Shown one piece after another: positions 7,976-18,100 of a DNA stretch of 64,000 nt. Positions within the stretch are counted from its first letter, which is position 1. The number at the start of each line of letters is the position of its first letter. Where the stretch lies: NCBI RefSeq assembly GCF_011398155.1, contig NZ_AP021888.1, positions 124,001-188,000 of the forward strand. The letters run 5' to 3'. Below the pieces are notes generated by a model. That model was not told the origin of the DNA. It searched no databases and saw only the letters and a program-made list of their open reading frames with translations. A program made the position numbers and the translations under genes. Source of the stretch: Thiosulfativibrio zosterae (lineage in GTDB: Bacteria; Pseudomonadota; Gammaproteobacteria; Thiomicrospirales; Thiomicrospiraceae).

Positions 7976-9489
7976 GTTCGACTAAATTAAAAGTGATTAT
8001 GGGTGCATTCTTAGGGGTTTGCTTGGTTTTGATGTCAACTCTAGCAGAGGCAGTTGTGAAGGTTTATCCCCGAACTGTGCAGCTAGGTGAGCCGGTGACC
8101 TTGGTGCTGACGGGTGAGAAGATTGAGCAGGATTTTGAGCAGATTGATAAATCGCCCATTCGCCAGCATTTTGAAATTTATGAAGTTGAGGGCAATGCCG
8201 ACCGAGTGCGTTTAACGCTTTATCCATTAAGGGTCGGCGATTGGACGCTGCCCAAGATGCAGGCTGGGCAAATTGATTTTGCAGGCGTAACGATTCAAGT
8301 CAAAGAAAACAGCGCCGTTGAGGTTAAATGGCAACACCCAGATTCGAGTTTACCCATTTTTGCGCAACAACGCTATGTTTGGCAAGGCGTCGTTAAAACT
8401 GAGCCAGAATTTGCGGTGACCTTAGAAGCGCATCCGCATCAAAAACCACCGATTGAAACATTTTTTACGGCGCAACCGGTGGCAATCGACAGAGGGTTGT
8501 TTGGCGAAGAGCGCCATTTTTTAATGGCTTTTTGGAGTGAACAGGCTGGCAGTTTTGCGCTACGCTCACCCGTGATACGCGTTAAAAATAATAGCCAAAA
8601 AACTTGGTTGTTTTTTGATAACACTCAAACGGTGAAAGTGAAGTCCTTGCCTAATTATTTGCCACTGAATATGCCGGTTGGTCAGCTAGCAGTGCAATCA
8701 GACCCCTTGCCGTGGTTTTTAGAAGCGAGCGAGCTCAATCTTTGGTCTTTGCGTGTCACAGGTGACAATATCCTAGCGGATAGACTGCCTAATGTGCCTC
8801 AAAAACTGCAAAATTCACCTGCCTTAGAATGGCTGTCACCCACCCAAAAACAATACCAGGCCTGGTCAAAATTGGGCTGGAAAACCACTCAAATCTGGGA
8901 AATGCCTTTTCGCGCGCAACACTTAGGCTGGGTAACTTTACCGCCATTGCGTTTAACTTATTTTGATGTGACCACGCAACAACTTCAAGATGTTGTTTTG
9001 CCCGCCACCTTAAAATGGGTATTGCCCAGCGGGGCGTTTGTGTTTTTTAAAACGCTCATAGGGTTTTTGGGATTAGGGCTGGGTTTATTGCTATGGTTGT
9101 GGGTGAAAGCGTGGTTTTTGAAATGGCAAACCTATCGCATGATAGAAGCAGCCACAGATAATCAGCAGGTTTGGTTGGCTATACGGCAATTGATTATCAA
9201 GATTCAAAACGATAGTTTTGGACAAATTAAGCCGCAGTTTAATGAACTGGCACTCTCAATTGAAGCGGGGTTTAATCTTTGGTTTAACCAAAATAAGACA
9301 AATGTTTCACATGAAACACTTGATGTCATTGAGGCATTCAACCGCCATTTCTATGGCGCTGAAGCTTTACCTTTGCACGAATCCCAAAGACTCGCGCAAA
9401 GTTGGTTGTCACAACAGTCAGCGACTCAAATGTTATTAAATGAGCTGCGAACCATGCGGTACTTTTTGAAAGCAACGCCCAAAGCATAA
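7969..9489 (+). CDS. BatD-like oxygen tolerance protein
   Basis: The 506-residue product begins with a basic segment and a hydrophobic signal sequence (about 8-28, ending near AEA). It has a large beta-rich periplasmic region typical of BatD, and a transmembrane helix near 353-378 followed by a helical cytoplasmic tail. BatD is the last member of the Bat aerotolerance set and is thought to work at the periplasmic face with BatA/BatB. The start overlaps the fused batBC gene by seven bases. Its last 64 bases overlap, in antisense, the end of the small membrane protein gene on the minus strand. One exact ACCAGGCCTGGT palindrome lies at 8855. Confidence 0.85.
   Translation: MVSSTKLKVIMGAFLGVCLVLMSTLAEAVVKVYPRTVQLGEPVTLVLTGEKIEQDFEQIDKSPIRQHFEIYEVEGNADRVRLTLYPLRVGDWTLPKMQAGQIDFAGVTIQVKENSAVEVKWQHPDSSLPIFAQQRYVWQGVVKTEPEFAVTLEAHPHQKPPIETFFTAQPVAIDRGLFGEERHFLMAFWSEQAGSFALRSPVIRVKNNSQKTWLFFDNTQTVKVKSLPNYLPLNMPVGQLAVQSDPLPWFLEASELNLWSLRVTGDNILADRLPNVPQKLQNSPALEWLSPTQKQYQAWSKLGWKTTQIWEMPFRAQHLGWVTLPPLRLTYFDVTTQQLQDVVLPATLKWVLPSGAFVFFKTLIGFLGLGLGLLLWLWVKAWFLKWQTYRMIEAATDNQQVWLAIRQLIIKIQNDSFGQIKPQFNELALSIEAGFNLWFNQNKTNVSHETLDVIEAFNRHFYGAEALPLHESQRLAQSWLSQQSATQMLLNELRTMRYFLKATPKA
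8855..8866. repeat. ACCAGGCCTGGT palindrome, copy 3
   Basis: Exact copy inside the batD-like gene, read within codons for Tyr-Gln-Ala-Trp-Ser. Confidence 0.85.
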
Positions 9490-9674
9490 ACAATCGACAC
9501 GACCAGTACGCTAAATCCAACCCAAAATAAGCCTTGCGAAAAAGCGTTTTCGCGCACAAAACTCGGTGCCATTAAAATTAAGCCAATCACCAAGCCCAGT
9601 GTCATGGTTTTAATAGAAATTTTTAAAATACTGCGCACGATGAGTTGTTGGTGTTCTTTGCTGTTGATGTCCAT
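9426..9674 (-). CDS. Small two-helix membrane protein, unknown function
   Basis: An 82-residue protein with two hydrophobic segments (about 24-40 and 50-68) and basic ends; I do not recognise a family. The ATG at 9674 has AGGA six bases upstream (in AAAGGACATTT), better supported than longer in-frame starts toward trxC. It lies 25 bases downstream of trxC on the same strand and is probably co-transcribed with it. Its last 64 bases are antisense to the end of the batD-like gene, so the two operons converge and overlap. A membrane-associated role is all that can be said. Confidence 0.6.
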   Translation of the reverse strand: MDINSKEHQQLIVRSILKISIKTMTLGLVIGLILMAPSFVRENAFSQGLFWVGFSVLVVSIVYALGVAFKKYRMVRSSFNNI

Positions 9675-9699
9675 AAATGTCCTTTGGGTGAGAAAACTC

Positions 9700-10122
9700 T
9701 CAAATTGATTGTTTAACCCATTGCACAAATTGCGATAGGTTCATTGCACCTGAAATGCGGTTAATTTCTTGGCCATTTTTAAAGATAGCTAAGGTCGGAA
9801 TTGAACGAATATTGTATTGCATCGCCACCTGTTGCTCGATTTCGGTATTAATTTTGACCAGTCGTGCATAGGGTTCAAGTTGTTTAGCCGCTTCACTGAA
9901 AGTCGGCGCAAACATTTTACAGGGCCCACACCAAGGTGCCCAAAAATCGACCACCATGGGCAAGTCTGTTTTGCTCATGGCTCGTGCAAATTGTTCGCCA
10001 TTCATCTCTAAGGGTTTGCCTTGAAATAACGGCGCCTGACATTTTCCACAAGTCGGGTTTTGGCTGAGTTTGTCATCTGCGACGCGATTGAGTCCGCCAC
10101 AGCTTGGGCATGCAATGATCAT
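9700..10122 (-). CDS. trxC: Thioredoxin 2 (zinc-containing)
   Basis: Thioredoxin 2 is a cytoplasmic disulfide reductase with an N-terminal zinc ribbon, induced by oxidative stress in E. coli. The 140-residue product shows the zinc ligands as two CxxC pairs (C5/C8 and C25/C28), then the thioredoxin fold with active site WCGPC (64-68) and the cis-proline loop SIPT. Length matches the family. The ATG is preceded by AGGAG at six bases. It lies between an unknown gene upstream and the small membrane protein downstream, all on the minus strand. Proximity to the Bat aerotolerance operon is suggestive of a shared stress theme, but the two operons are convergent. Confidence 0.94.
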   Translation of the reverse strand: MIIACPSCGGLNRVADDKLSQNPTCGKCQAPLFQGKPLEMNGEQFARAMSKTDLPMVVDFWAPWCGPCKMFAPTFSEAAKQLEPYARLVKINTEIEQQVAMQYNIRSIPTLAIFKNGQEINRISGAMNLSQFVQWVKQSI

Positions 10123-10179
10123 GTTTTTCTCCTATGAATGAAGTTGGGGTGTTGCTTCAATAATGGGGATAAATATGAT

Positions 10180-10650
10180 TTATTCAAGCCAGCTGGGTTT
10201 AGGGCTTTCTGAGCGACCGGCTTCAAAACCTTTGTCTACAAAACCATGCAAGGTCGCATCGTGGGCATGAATCAGTTCAATTAGTTTTGGGTTTTCGGTG
10301 GTGAGCGTAGCTTCAACGCCTTTGGGGATGGCTTTGTAATCCATGCTGATTTCATCTTTATATTCAAATAATGCCACAAATAATGGATCCCAAGAGCGTA
10401 TCGCGCGACCCATTCCAAAACGCTTTTCCATGCCGACAACATGCTGTTGTAATACTTTGGCCAGGTGTGGGTTGTCTGAGGTCGTGGTAGCGACGATGCC
10501 ATTGTCAATTAAACGCGTTTCGCGCTTAAGTTGTTGATGTTCTTGAAGCAATTCGTGAAACAGGGCCTGGTCGGCTTTGTGCTGTTCGTCAGCGCCGCCG
10601 CGACCGAGTTTATAGACTTTGCCTTCGAGATTTGCGTGAGCGTCTTGCAT
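10180..10650 (-). CDS. Unknown protein with internal duplication
   Basis: A 156-residue soluble protein that I do not recognise; no signal peptide, membrane segment or cysteine. It contains two related halves. GIVATTTSDNPHLAKVLQQH in the middle matches GVEATLTTENPKLIELIHAH about 65 residues later, sharing G-x-x-A-T-x-T-x-x-N-P-x-L and a closing His. Each half ends in His-rich helical sequence, so a symmetric ligand or metal site is conceivable but unproven. ATG at 10650 is chosen over a TTG 12 bases upstream because GGAGAAC lies properly in front. It precedes trxC by 57 bases on the same strand and is probably in one operon with it. The imperfect palindrome ACAGGGCCTGGT occurs inside. Confidence 0.75.
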   Translation of the reverse strand: MQDAHANLEGKVYKLGRGGADEQHKADQALFHELLQEHQQLKRETRLIDNGIVATTTSDNPHLAKVLQQHVVGMEKRFGMGRAIRSWDPLFVALFEYKDEISMDYKAIPKGVEATLTTENPKLIELIHAHDATLHGFVDKGFEAGRSESPKPSWLE

Positions 10651-10707
10651 GGTGTTCTCCAAAATAGGGATTTGATAGATTTATTGTAGGACTTTTCTCT
10701 GGTAAAA

Positions 10708-10742
10708 AAAAAAGCACGAAAAGGTCAGTTTCGTGCTTTTTT
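10708..10742 (-). terminator. Intrinsic terminator hairpin
   Basis: A 14-bp perfect stem AAAAAAGCACGAAA / TTTCGTGCTTTTTT with a 7-base loop, flanked by A and T runs so that it could work in either direction. On the minus strand it lies downstream of the 11052-11387 gene and upstream of the 10650 gene. Confidence 0.8.
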
Positions 10743-10976
10743 ACTATCTGAGGAGCTTTTTATGTTTTATAGCTGAGGAGGCTTTTTAAACAAGGTATTC
10801 AATCTAGGGGGATTTCATACCAACTTGATAAATCCGTTTATCAAATTCTTAACAATAGTTTATAAAATCAAAGGATTCCAAGCAATGCTAAAGAGTTGAA
10901 AGAAAAAGGATTAATCGTGAAGAGAGTCTTAACTGTTTTAAAGGCGTGAAGTTTTGTAAGGCGGTAATTCGAACTG

Positions 10977-11034
10977 AAAAACCGTCTATTTTTAACCAAT
11001 TTTAACCAGGCCTGGTCAAATTTAGACGGTTTTT
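10977..11034. terminator. Bidirectional terminator carrying the ACCAGGCCTGGT palindrome
   Basis: A 12-bp stem AAAAACCGTCTA / TAGACGGTTTTT encloses a 34-base loop that itself contains the ACCAGGCCTGGT palindrome. It begins 18 bases after the stop of the 11052-11387 minus-strand gene. Confidence 0.75.
11005..11016. repeat. ACCAGGCCTGGT palindrome, copy 4
   Basis: Exact copy in non-coding sequence, in the loop of a terminator hairpin. Confidence 0.85.
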
Positions 11035-11051
11035 GATGTGTTTTAATTCAA

Positions 11052-11387
11052 TTAAGAATTAGGCTCCATTTTCTCAGACTGCTGATAGTAGTTTGAGCGC
11101 ATCTGTAAATTAGATGCGTAAGTTAATTGCGCCTGAGTTGTTTCATTCTTTTCTAAAGATTTATTTTCCATAGACTCAGACGATTTAACCGTTTTGTTTG
11201 AGGCTAGATTTAAATAATCTACAGACTGGCTTGGAGAACCAGACGACAAACTAACCGTTGTGCTCCCACCAGAAGATGTTGTGGATGTAGTTTTATCAGT
11301 CATTTTGTCTTCTTTCATCGCCAAAGGCTGTTGCTGTGGCATGTAAGACTGAATGGCTGAGGGCATTGCTGGATTAATGGTTGCCAT
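11052..11387 (-). CDS. Small Ser/Thr-rich protein, unknown
   Basis: A 111-residue hydrophilic protein, rich in Ser, Thr, Gln and Asn, with no signal peptide, membrane segment or cysteine. The stretch STTSSGGSTTVSLSSGS is low-complexity. The C-terminal part (AQLTYASNLQMRSNYYQQ) looks helical. I do not recognise a family. It is a real gene by its ribosome site (AGGAGG six bases before ATG 11387) and its terminator 18 bases after the stop. It is transcribed divergently from the giant adhesin gene across a 307-bp AT-rich spacer, so the two may share regulation. Confidence 0.7.
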   Translation of the reverse strand: MATINPAMPSAIQSYMPQQQPLAMKEDKMTDKTTSTTSSGGSTTVSLSSGSPSQSVDYLNLASNKTVKSSESMENKSLEKNETTQAQLTYASNLQMRSNYYQQSEKMEPNS

Positions 11388-11694
11388 GTTAAACCTCCTA
11401 AGGGGTTTGATAACTTAATGATTTACTTATTTATTATCTTAACAAATAACCAGTGGTTGCGTGCAATAAATTATTTTCAAAATAATTCTAAAATTGTTTT
11501 CTAAAGCTTTGAGTATTTTTAACTACATCTAGTGGGTTTTAATTGTAAGTCTTCAATATATGGTGGCGAGTATTTAAGTGTGTGTGAAACCTGTGAATAA
11601 ATCTGTATAGATGTACCTAGGTACACTATTCGCAGGCTTTTAATAGAGGTAAGCTGACTAGTAATATCGAAAAGTGCGCCTAGGAGCCTATATC
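11388..11694. promoter_or_regulatory. AT-rich divergent control region of the adhesin gene
   Basis: This 307-bp spacer separates the small Ser/Thr-rich gene (minus) from the adhesin (plus). I cannot assign a good -35/-10 pair. A TATAGA at 11606-11611 could be a -10 for the adhesin, and it directly abuts the 14-bp palindrome listed separately. Confidence 0.4.
11612..11625. promoter_or_regulatory. 14-bp palindrome TGTACCTAGGTACA, possible operator
   Basis: A perfect 14-bp inverted repeat 70 bases before the adhesin ATG, immediately downstream of a TATAGA -10-like element. Its position suits a repressor or activator site. No regulator is identified. Confidence 0.4.
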
Positions 11695-12150
11695 ATGTTG
11701 CCAAATTTACCCCATATCGCAATCGGAAAAGTTATTGAAGTCACAGGCTATGTACAAGCCATAGATGTTAATGGTGTGCCAAGAGTTTTAAGCGTTGGAG
11801 ATACCGTTTATTCTTTTGAAAGGATAGTGACTTCTGACAAGGGTTCGATTTTAATTGATATCGGTTTAGAAGGCGCTGACAACGTAACCCAGCTAGCACT
11901 TGGCAAAGATACCAGCATGATTCTGGATGATGATGTCATTCCAGGTTTGTCTTCCTTAGACAGCGCAACCCAAGATTCCGCAGTGGATGTAGCCTCCATA
12001 CAAGAAGCCGTTTTAAAAGGCCTTTTCGATAGCATGGAAAAAACAGAGGCGGGGGGAGAAAATGCAGAGTCTTCTTTGTCAACTGACCTAGATTTTATAC
12101 AAACCGGAGCGACTGGTGAAGTTACTGCGGGTTATGACACATCTGCAGAG
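11695..12150 (+). other. N-terminal retention module of the adhesin
   Basis: The first 150 residues (GKVIEVTGYVQAIDVNGVPR, VLSVGDTVYSFERIVT, then a helix with SIQEAVLKGL and EVTAGYDTS) match the module that plugs LapA-type adhesins in the TolC-like pore. The di-alanine LapG target is expected just after the IQxA helix. At that place the sequence is K-T-E-A-G-G (116-121), so one of the two alanines is Glu. Confidence 0.82.
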
Positions 12151-15100
12151 TTTGAATCGCGTTCTTATACAAGGGATTTCGAAGGCTTTAGATCTGCACA
12201 GTTTGCCATTTCACCTAATTCACCTTTTTTTGGTTTTCAGTTTCCCGGTACACCGGTAACCCCTTCACCAGTAACCCCTACACCAGTAACACCTACACCG
12301 GTAACACCTACGCCAGTAACACCTACACCGGTAACACCTACACCGGTAACACCTACACCGGTAACACCTACACCGGTAACACCTACACCGGTAACACCTA
12401 CGCCAGTAACACCTACGCCTCCGACTGTTGAAAACCCCGTCAATTTAGCGCGCTTTACAGATAATTTTGTAAACGGTGTTGAATATACAACCAGTTCAGG
12501 ATTGACCGGTTTAACAGGAGATTCTGGTGTTGCGGGTGAGTTCAAATTTAGAGATGGCGATACCATTACCTTCAAAGTGGGCGATGTTATTGTCGGTGTA
12601 TTTAGCGCAGATGTTGTTAAAGGGGATTTACTGTTCTTGCAAGATATTGCGGGTACTGAGCTTTCTGATAACAACTCCATGTATGTTGAAAACATGGCGA
12701 TTTTCCTACAAGCCATTGATAGTGATCTAAAAGATAGCACGCCTGACGATGGCATTTTGCAAACCAATAGTTTGGTGGATGTCGATTCTAGCTATGGCAC
12801 TAATATCAATATTACTCAAGAAATGCGTGATGCGTTTACAGGTTATTTAGACCCAACAACGGGTGAGCCATTAAATATTGCGAACTCTGATAAAGAAATG
12901 ATTTCTTTGGTGTTGGATAGTGTCAATATTGAATTTACACGTGAATCCGAGGGTGAAGTTGAAGTGGGTTCCGGCAACAGTGGTAATGTGTTCGAAAGCA
13001 TTGCTATGCAACATGTTGCAGATACCATTCAAGATTTGGCAGGTGATAGAACGCCCGCTGAAGCTGATGCCCGATTGGCTGATGAATTAGAAGTGCCAGG
13101 TGGTGTTGTTGAATATAACTTTCAAGAAATCCAAAGCATGGATGTTCCTCAAATCACGTTTGATGCCAGAGATTTGCTACAGGGTGCGGTAGGTCAGCAG
13201 GTATTTGATGGCAATTTAATCGTTAAAAATGTCACTTTGGCGGCAGGTTTTGAAGATATCGGCGAGTTAGTCAGTTTAGGTGATGACAAATACGCAATTA
13301 ATCTGCGTGATGATATTACGCCTTATGATTTGGAAGGCTTATCTTTAAATTATCGTGTACAAGACTGGACAGTTTACCGCGATGTCACTTCAACAACCCT
13401 AGATACTCATAAAGCCCACTTGTCTGCTGAAATTGAAAATGTGGTCGAAGACGCAGGCTATTCACAGTTTACGGTCAAAAGCACGTTAGCGTTTGATAGT
13501 GATCAACAGCTAACCGTTAAGTTTTCTCCGGAAACTGCTGGGTCAAACTTCGCAGAATACTCCGATGATTTTATGGTTCCGCTGGAATATTCAAACGATG
13601 GTGGTGTGACTTGGAATACCATGAATATCGTCGATACCTATACACGTGACGATTACGATAAACCGCTTCCTGTATTCAGTTTTACCCTTGCCGCCAACAC
13701 CACTGATGTTGTGATTCGTATCCCGATTTTTGATGACCCATACAACGAAGACCCTGCTGGCAGTATCGATCCGCTTACGGGTCAAGGCATGGAAGTCATT
13801 GATATGTTGGTTGAGGGTGATAATTTCTATGCTGAAAAACTACAACCTGGCATTATTGATAACGATCCAAGTTCTGATAAACCTGTTGTTGAAGTTGATT
13901 TTGCAGTAGTCAATGAGGCAGATGGTTTTGCAGTTATAACGTTTAGTCTGGTTGATTCAGATAAAAATCCAATTACATTCAATGAAGATATTGTTGTTGA
14001 TTATCAAACGGGTGATTTAAGCGCGGTTGCAGGACAAGATTATACCGCTTTGAGTGGTTCTATCACGATTCCAGCAGGTCAAGGATCTGTGCAGTTATCC
14101 ATTCCAATTATTGATGATAACTTGGTTGAAACCCTAGAGTTTTTAAAACTCAGCTTAACCTCTGTTTCAGACAATGCCGTTCTAGGGGACCCAGAAGCAT
14201 CAGTTCGTATTTACGACAACGACGGTATCAATATCTCTGGAGAAACAAACCCCGAAGGAAACAATGTTGTATTTACGGTTACCTTAAGTGAGGGGATTGA
14301 TTCGTCCGCAATACTAAAATTAAGCCCAACCAACTCTGGCGCAACAGCGACAAAAGATGTTGATTTCGACTCAAGCACTTTAAAAGCCTTCTATATTGAT
14401 GGCAATAACAATGAAGTCGTTCTAACAACCACGGCTGGTCAAGGTTTCTCTGTGCCTGATGGTGTTACGCAATTTTTTGTTACATATGAAAGTATTGATG
14501 ACAGCATAATTGAACTTGACGAAACTGTGCGTATGCAGGTTTTCGCTGAGCTAGCAGATGGTACTGATCGTTTAGCGATTGGTACGGCAACGATTACTAA
14601 TAATGATTTCCCAGAATTCAACATGGGCACAGACTTCGTAGTAGATGAAGCCGCAGGCACCATTAGCTTCACCGTCACCAAAACCGGCGACACCACCCAA
14701 GCCTCAACAGTCGACTTCACGACAGTCGACGGCACAGCGCTTGCCGGCACTGACTACACCGCCCAAAGTGGCACACTGAGTTTTGCCGCGGGAGAAACCA
14801 GCAAAACCATCACAGTTGCCATCACCAATGACGCGGTCTTTGAAGGTGCAGAAAACTTCAAAGTCCAAATCAGCAACCCAAGCAACGCCACCATCGGTGA
14901 CAACGACCAAGTCGCGACCATCAAAGACGACGGCAGTACAGGCATCACAGATGACGACCGTCCAGAATTCAACATGGGCACAGACTTCGTAGTAGATGAA
15001 GCCGCAGGCACCATTAGCTTCACCGTCACCAAAACCGGCGACACCACCCAAGCCTCAACAGTCGACTTCACGACAGTCGACGGCACAGCGCTTGCCGGCA

Positions 15101-18100
15101 CTGACTACACCGCCCAAAGTGGCACACTGAGTTTTGCCGCGGGAGAAACCAGCAAAACCATCACAGTTGCCATCACCAATGACGCGGTCTTTGAAGGTGC
15201 AGAAAACTTCAAAGTCCAAATCAGCAACCCAAGCAACGCCACCATCGGTGACAACGACCAAGTCGCGACCATCAAAGACGACGGCAGTACAGGCATCACA
15301 GATGACGACCGTCCAGAATTCAACATGGGCACAGACTTCGTAGTAGATGAAGCCGCAGGCACCATTAGCTTCACCGTCACCAAAACCGGCGACACCACCC
15401 AAGCCTCAACAGTCGACTTCACGACAGTCGACGGCACAGCGCTTGCCGGCACTGACTACACCGCCCAAAGTGGCACACTGAGTTTTGCCGCGGGAGAAAC
15501 CAGCAAAACCATCACAGTTGCCATCACCAATGACGCGGTCTTTGAAGGTGCAGAAAACTTCAAAGTCCAAATCAGCAACCCAAGCAACGCCACCATCGGT
15601 GACAACGACCAAGTCGCGACCATCAAAGACGACGGCAGTACAGGCATCACAGATGACGACCGTCCAGAATTCAACATGGGCACAGACTTCGTAGTAGATG
15701 AAGCCGCAGGCACCATTAGCTTCACCGTCACCAAAACCGGCGACACCACCCAAGCCTCAACAGTCGACTTCACGACAGTCGACGGCACAGCGCTTGCCGG
15801 CACTGACTACACCGCCCAAAGTGGCACACTGAGTTTTGCCGCGGGAGAAACCAGCAAAACCATCACAGTTGCCATCACCAATGACGCGGTCTTTGAAGGT
15901 GCAGAAAACTTCAAAGTCCAAATCAGCAACCCAAGCAACGCCACCATCGGTGACAACGACCAAGTCGCGACCATCAAAGACGACGGCAGTACAGGCATCA
16001 CAGATGACGACCGTCCAGAATTCAACATGGGCACAGACTTCGTAGTAGATGAAGCCGCAGGCACCATTAGCTTCACCGTCACCAAAACCGGCGACACCAC
16101 CCAAGCCTCAACAGTCGACTTCACGACAGTCGACGGCACAGCGCTTGCCGGCACTGACTACACCGCCCAAAGTGGCACACTGAGTTTTGCCGCGGGAGAA
16201 ACCAGCAAAACCATCACAGTTGCCATCACCAATGACGCGGTCTTTGAAGGTGCAGAAAACTTCAAAGTCCAAATCAGCAACCCAAGCAACGCCACCATCG
16301 GTGACAACGACCAAGTCGCGACCATCAAAGACGACGGCAGTACAGGCATCACAGATGACGACCGTCCAGAATTCAACATGGGCACAGACTTCGTAGTAGA
16401 TGAAGCCGCAGGCACCATTAGCTTCACCGTCACCAAAACCGGCGACACCACCCAAGCCTCAACAGTCGACTTCACGACAGTCGACGGCACAGCGCTTGCC
16501 GGCACTGACTACACCGCCCAAAGTGGCACACTGAGTTTTGCCGCGGGAGAAACCAGCAAAACCATCACAGTTGCCATCACCAATGACGCGGTCTTTGAAG
16601 GTGCAGAAAACTTCAAAGTCCAAATCAGCAACCCAAGCAACGCCACCATCGGTGACAACGACCAAGTCGCGACCATCAAAGACGACGGCAGTACAGGCAT
16701 CACAGATGACGACCGTCCAGAATTCAACATGGGCACAGACTTCGTAGTAGATGAAGCCGCAGGCACCATTAGCTTCACCGTCACCAAAACCGGCGACACC
16801 ACCCAAGCCTCAACAGTCGACTTCACGACAGTCGACGGCACAGCGCTTGCCGGCACTGACTACACCGCCCAAAGTGGCACACTGAGTTTTGCCGCGGGAG
16901 AAACCAGCAAAACCATCACAGTTGCCATCACCAATGACGCGGTCTTTGAAGGTGCAGAAAACTTCAAAGTCCAAATCAGCAACCCAAGCAACGCCACCAT
17001 CGGTGACAACGACCAAGTCGCGACCATCAAAGACGACGGCAGTACAGGCATCACAGATGACGACCGTCCAGAATTCAACATGGGCACAGACTTCGTAGTA
17101 GATGAAGCCGCAGGCACCATTAGCTTCACCGTCACCAAAACCGGCGACACCACCCAAGCCTCAACAGTCGACTTCACGACAGTCGACGGCACAGCGCTTG
17201 CCGGCACTGACTACACCGCCCAAAGTGGCACACTGAGTTTTGCCGCGGGAGAAACCAGCAAAACCATCACAGTTGCCATCACCAATGACGCGGTCTTTGA
17301 AGGTGCAGAAAACTTCAAAGTCCAAATCAGCAACCCAAGCAACGCCACCATCGGTGACAACGACCAAGTCGCGACCATCAAAGACGACGGCAGTACAGGC
17401 ATCACAGATGACGACCGTCCAGAATTCAACATGGGCACAGACTTCGTAGTAGATGAAGCCGCAGGCACCATTAGCTTCACCGTCACCAAAACCGGCGACA
17501 CCACCCAAGCCTCAACAGTCGACTTCACGACAGTCGACGGCACAGCGCTTGCCGGCACTGACTACACCGCCCAAAGTGGCACACTGAGTTTTGCCGCGGG
17601 AGAAACCAGCAAAACCATCACAGTTGCCATCACCAATGACGCGGTCTTTGAAGGTGCAGAAAACTTCAAAGTCCAAATCAGCAACCCAAGCAACGCCACC
17701 ATCGGTGACAACGACCAAGTCGCGACCATCAAAGACGACGGCAGTACAGGCATCACAGATGACGACCGTCCAGAATTCAACATGGGCACAGACTTCGTAG
17801 TAGATGAAGCCGCAGGCACCATTAGCTTCACCGTCACCAAAACCGGCGACACCACCCAAGCCTCAACAGTCGACTTCACGACAGTCGACGGCACAGCGCT
17901 TGCCGGCACTGACTACACCGCCCAAAGTGGCACACTGAGTTTTGCCGCGGGAGAAACCAGCAAAACCATCACAGTTGCCATCACCAATGACGCGGTCTTT
18001 GAAGGTGCAGAAAACTTCAAAGTCCAAATCAGCAACCCAAGCAACGCCACCATCGGTGACAACGACCAAGTCGCGACCATCAAAGACGACGGCAGTACAG

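Larger units (their letters stand above)
10651..11051. other. Intergenic region, no gene seen apart from terminators
   Basis: About 400 bases with two strong hairpins (10708-10742 and 10977-11034) and an AT-rich stretch between them. Two near-copies of GCTGAGGAG/GAGGAGC-type sequence occur around 10749-10785. Only a four-codon frame follows one of them, so I see no real gene. Confidence 0.5.

Noticed and set aside
10749-10775. Short leader peptide after GAGGAGC (four codons)
   Set aside because: Too short, no attenuator-like structure tied to a downstream gene on that strand.
11400-11694. c-di-GMP riboswitch upstream of the adhesin
   Set aside because: I looked for the conserved GEMM core and could not find it; the region is AT-rich with only a 14-bp palindrome.
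12237-12767. 176-codon minus-strand frame with Gly-Val-Thr repeats
   Set aside because: Complement of the 15-bp Pro-Thr linker repeat; no start signal and the plus-strand frame is clearly coding.
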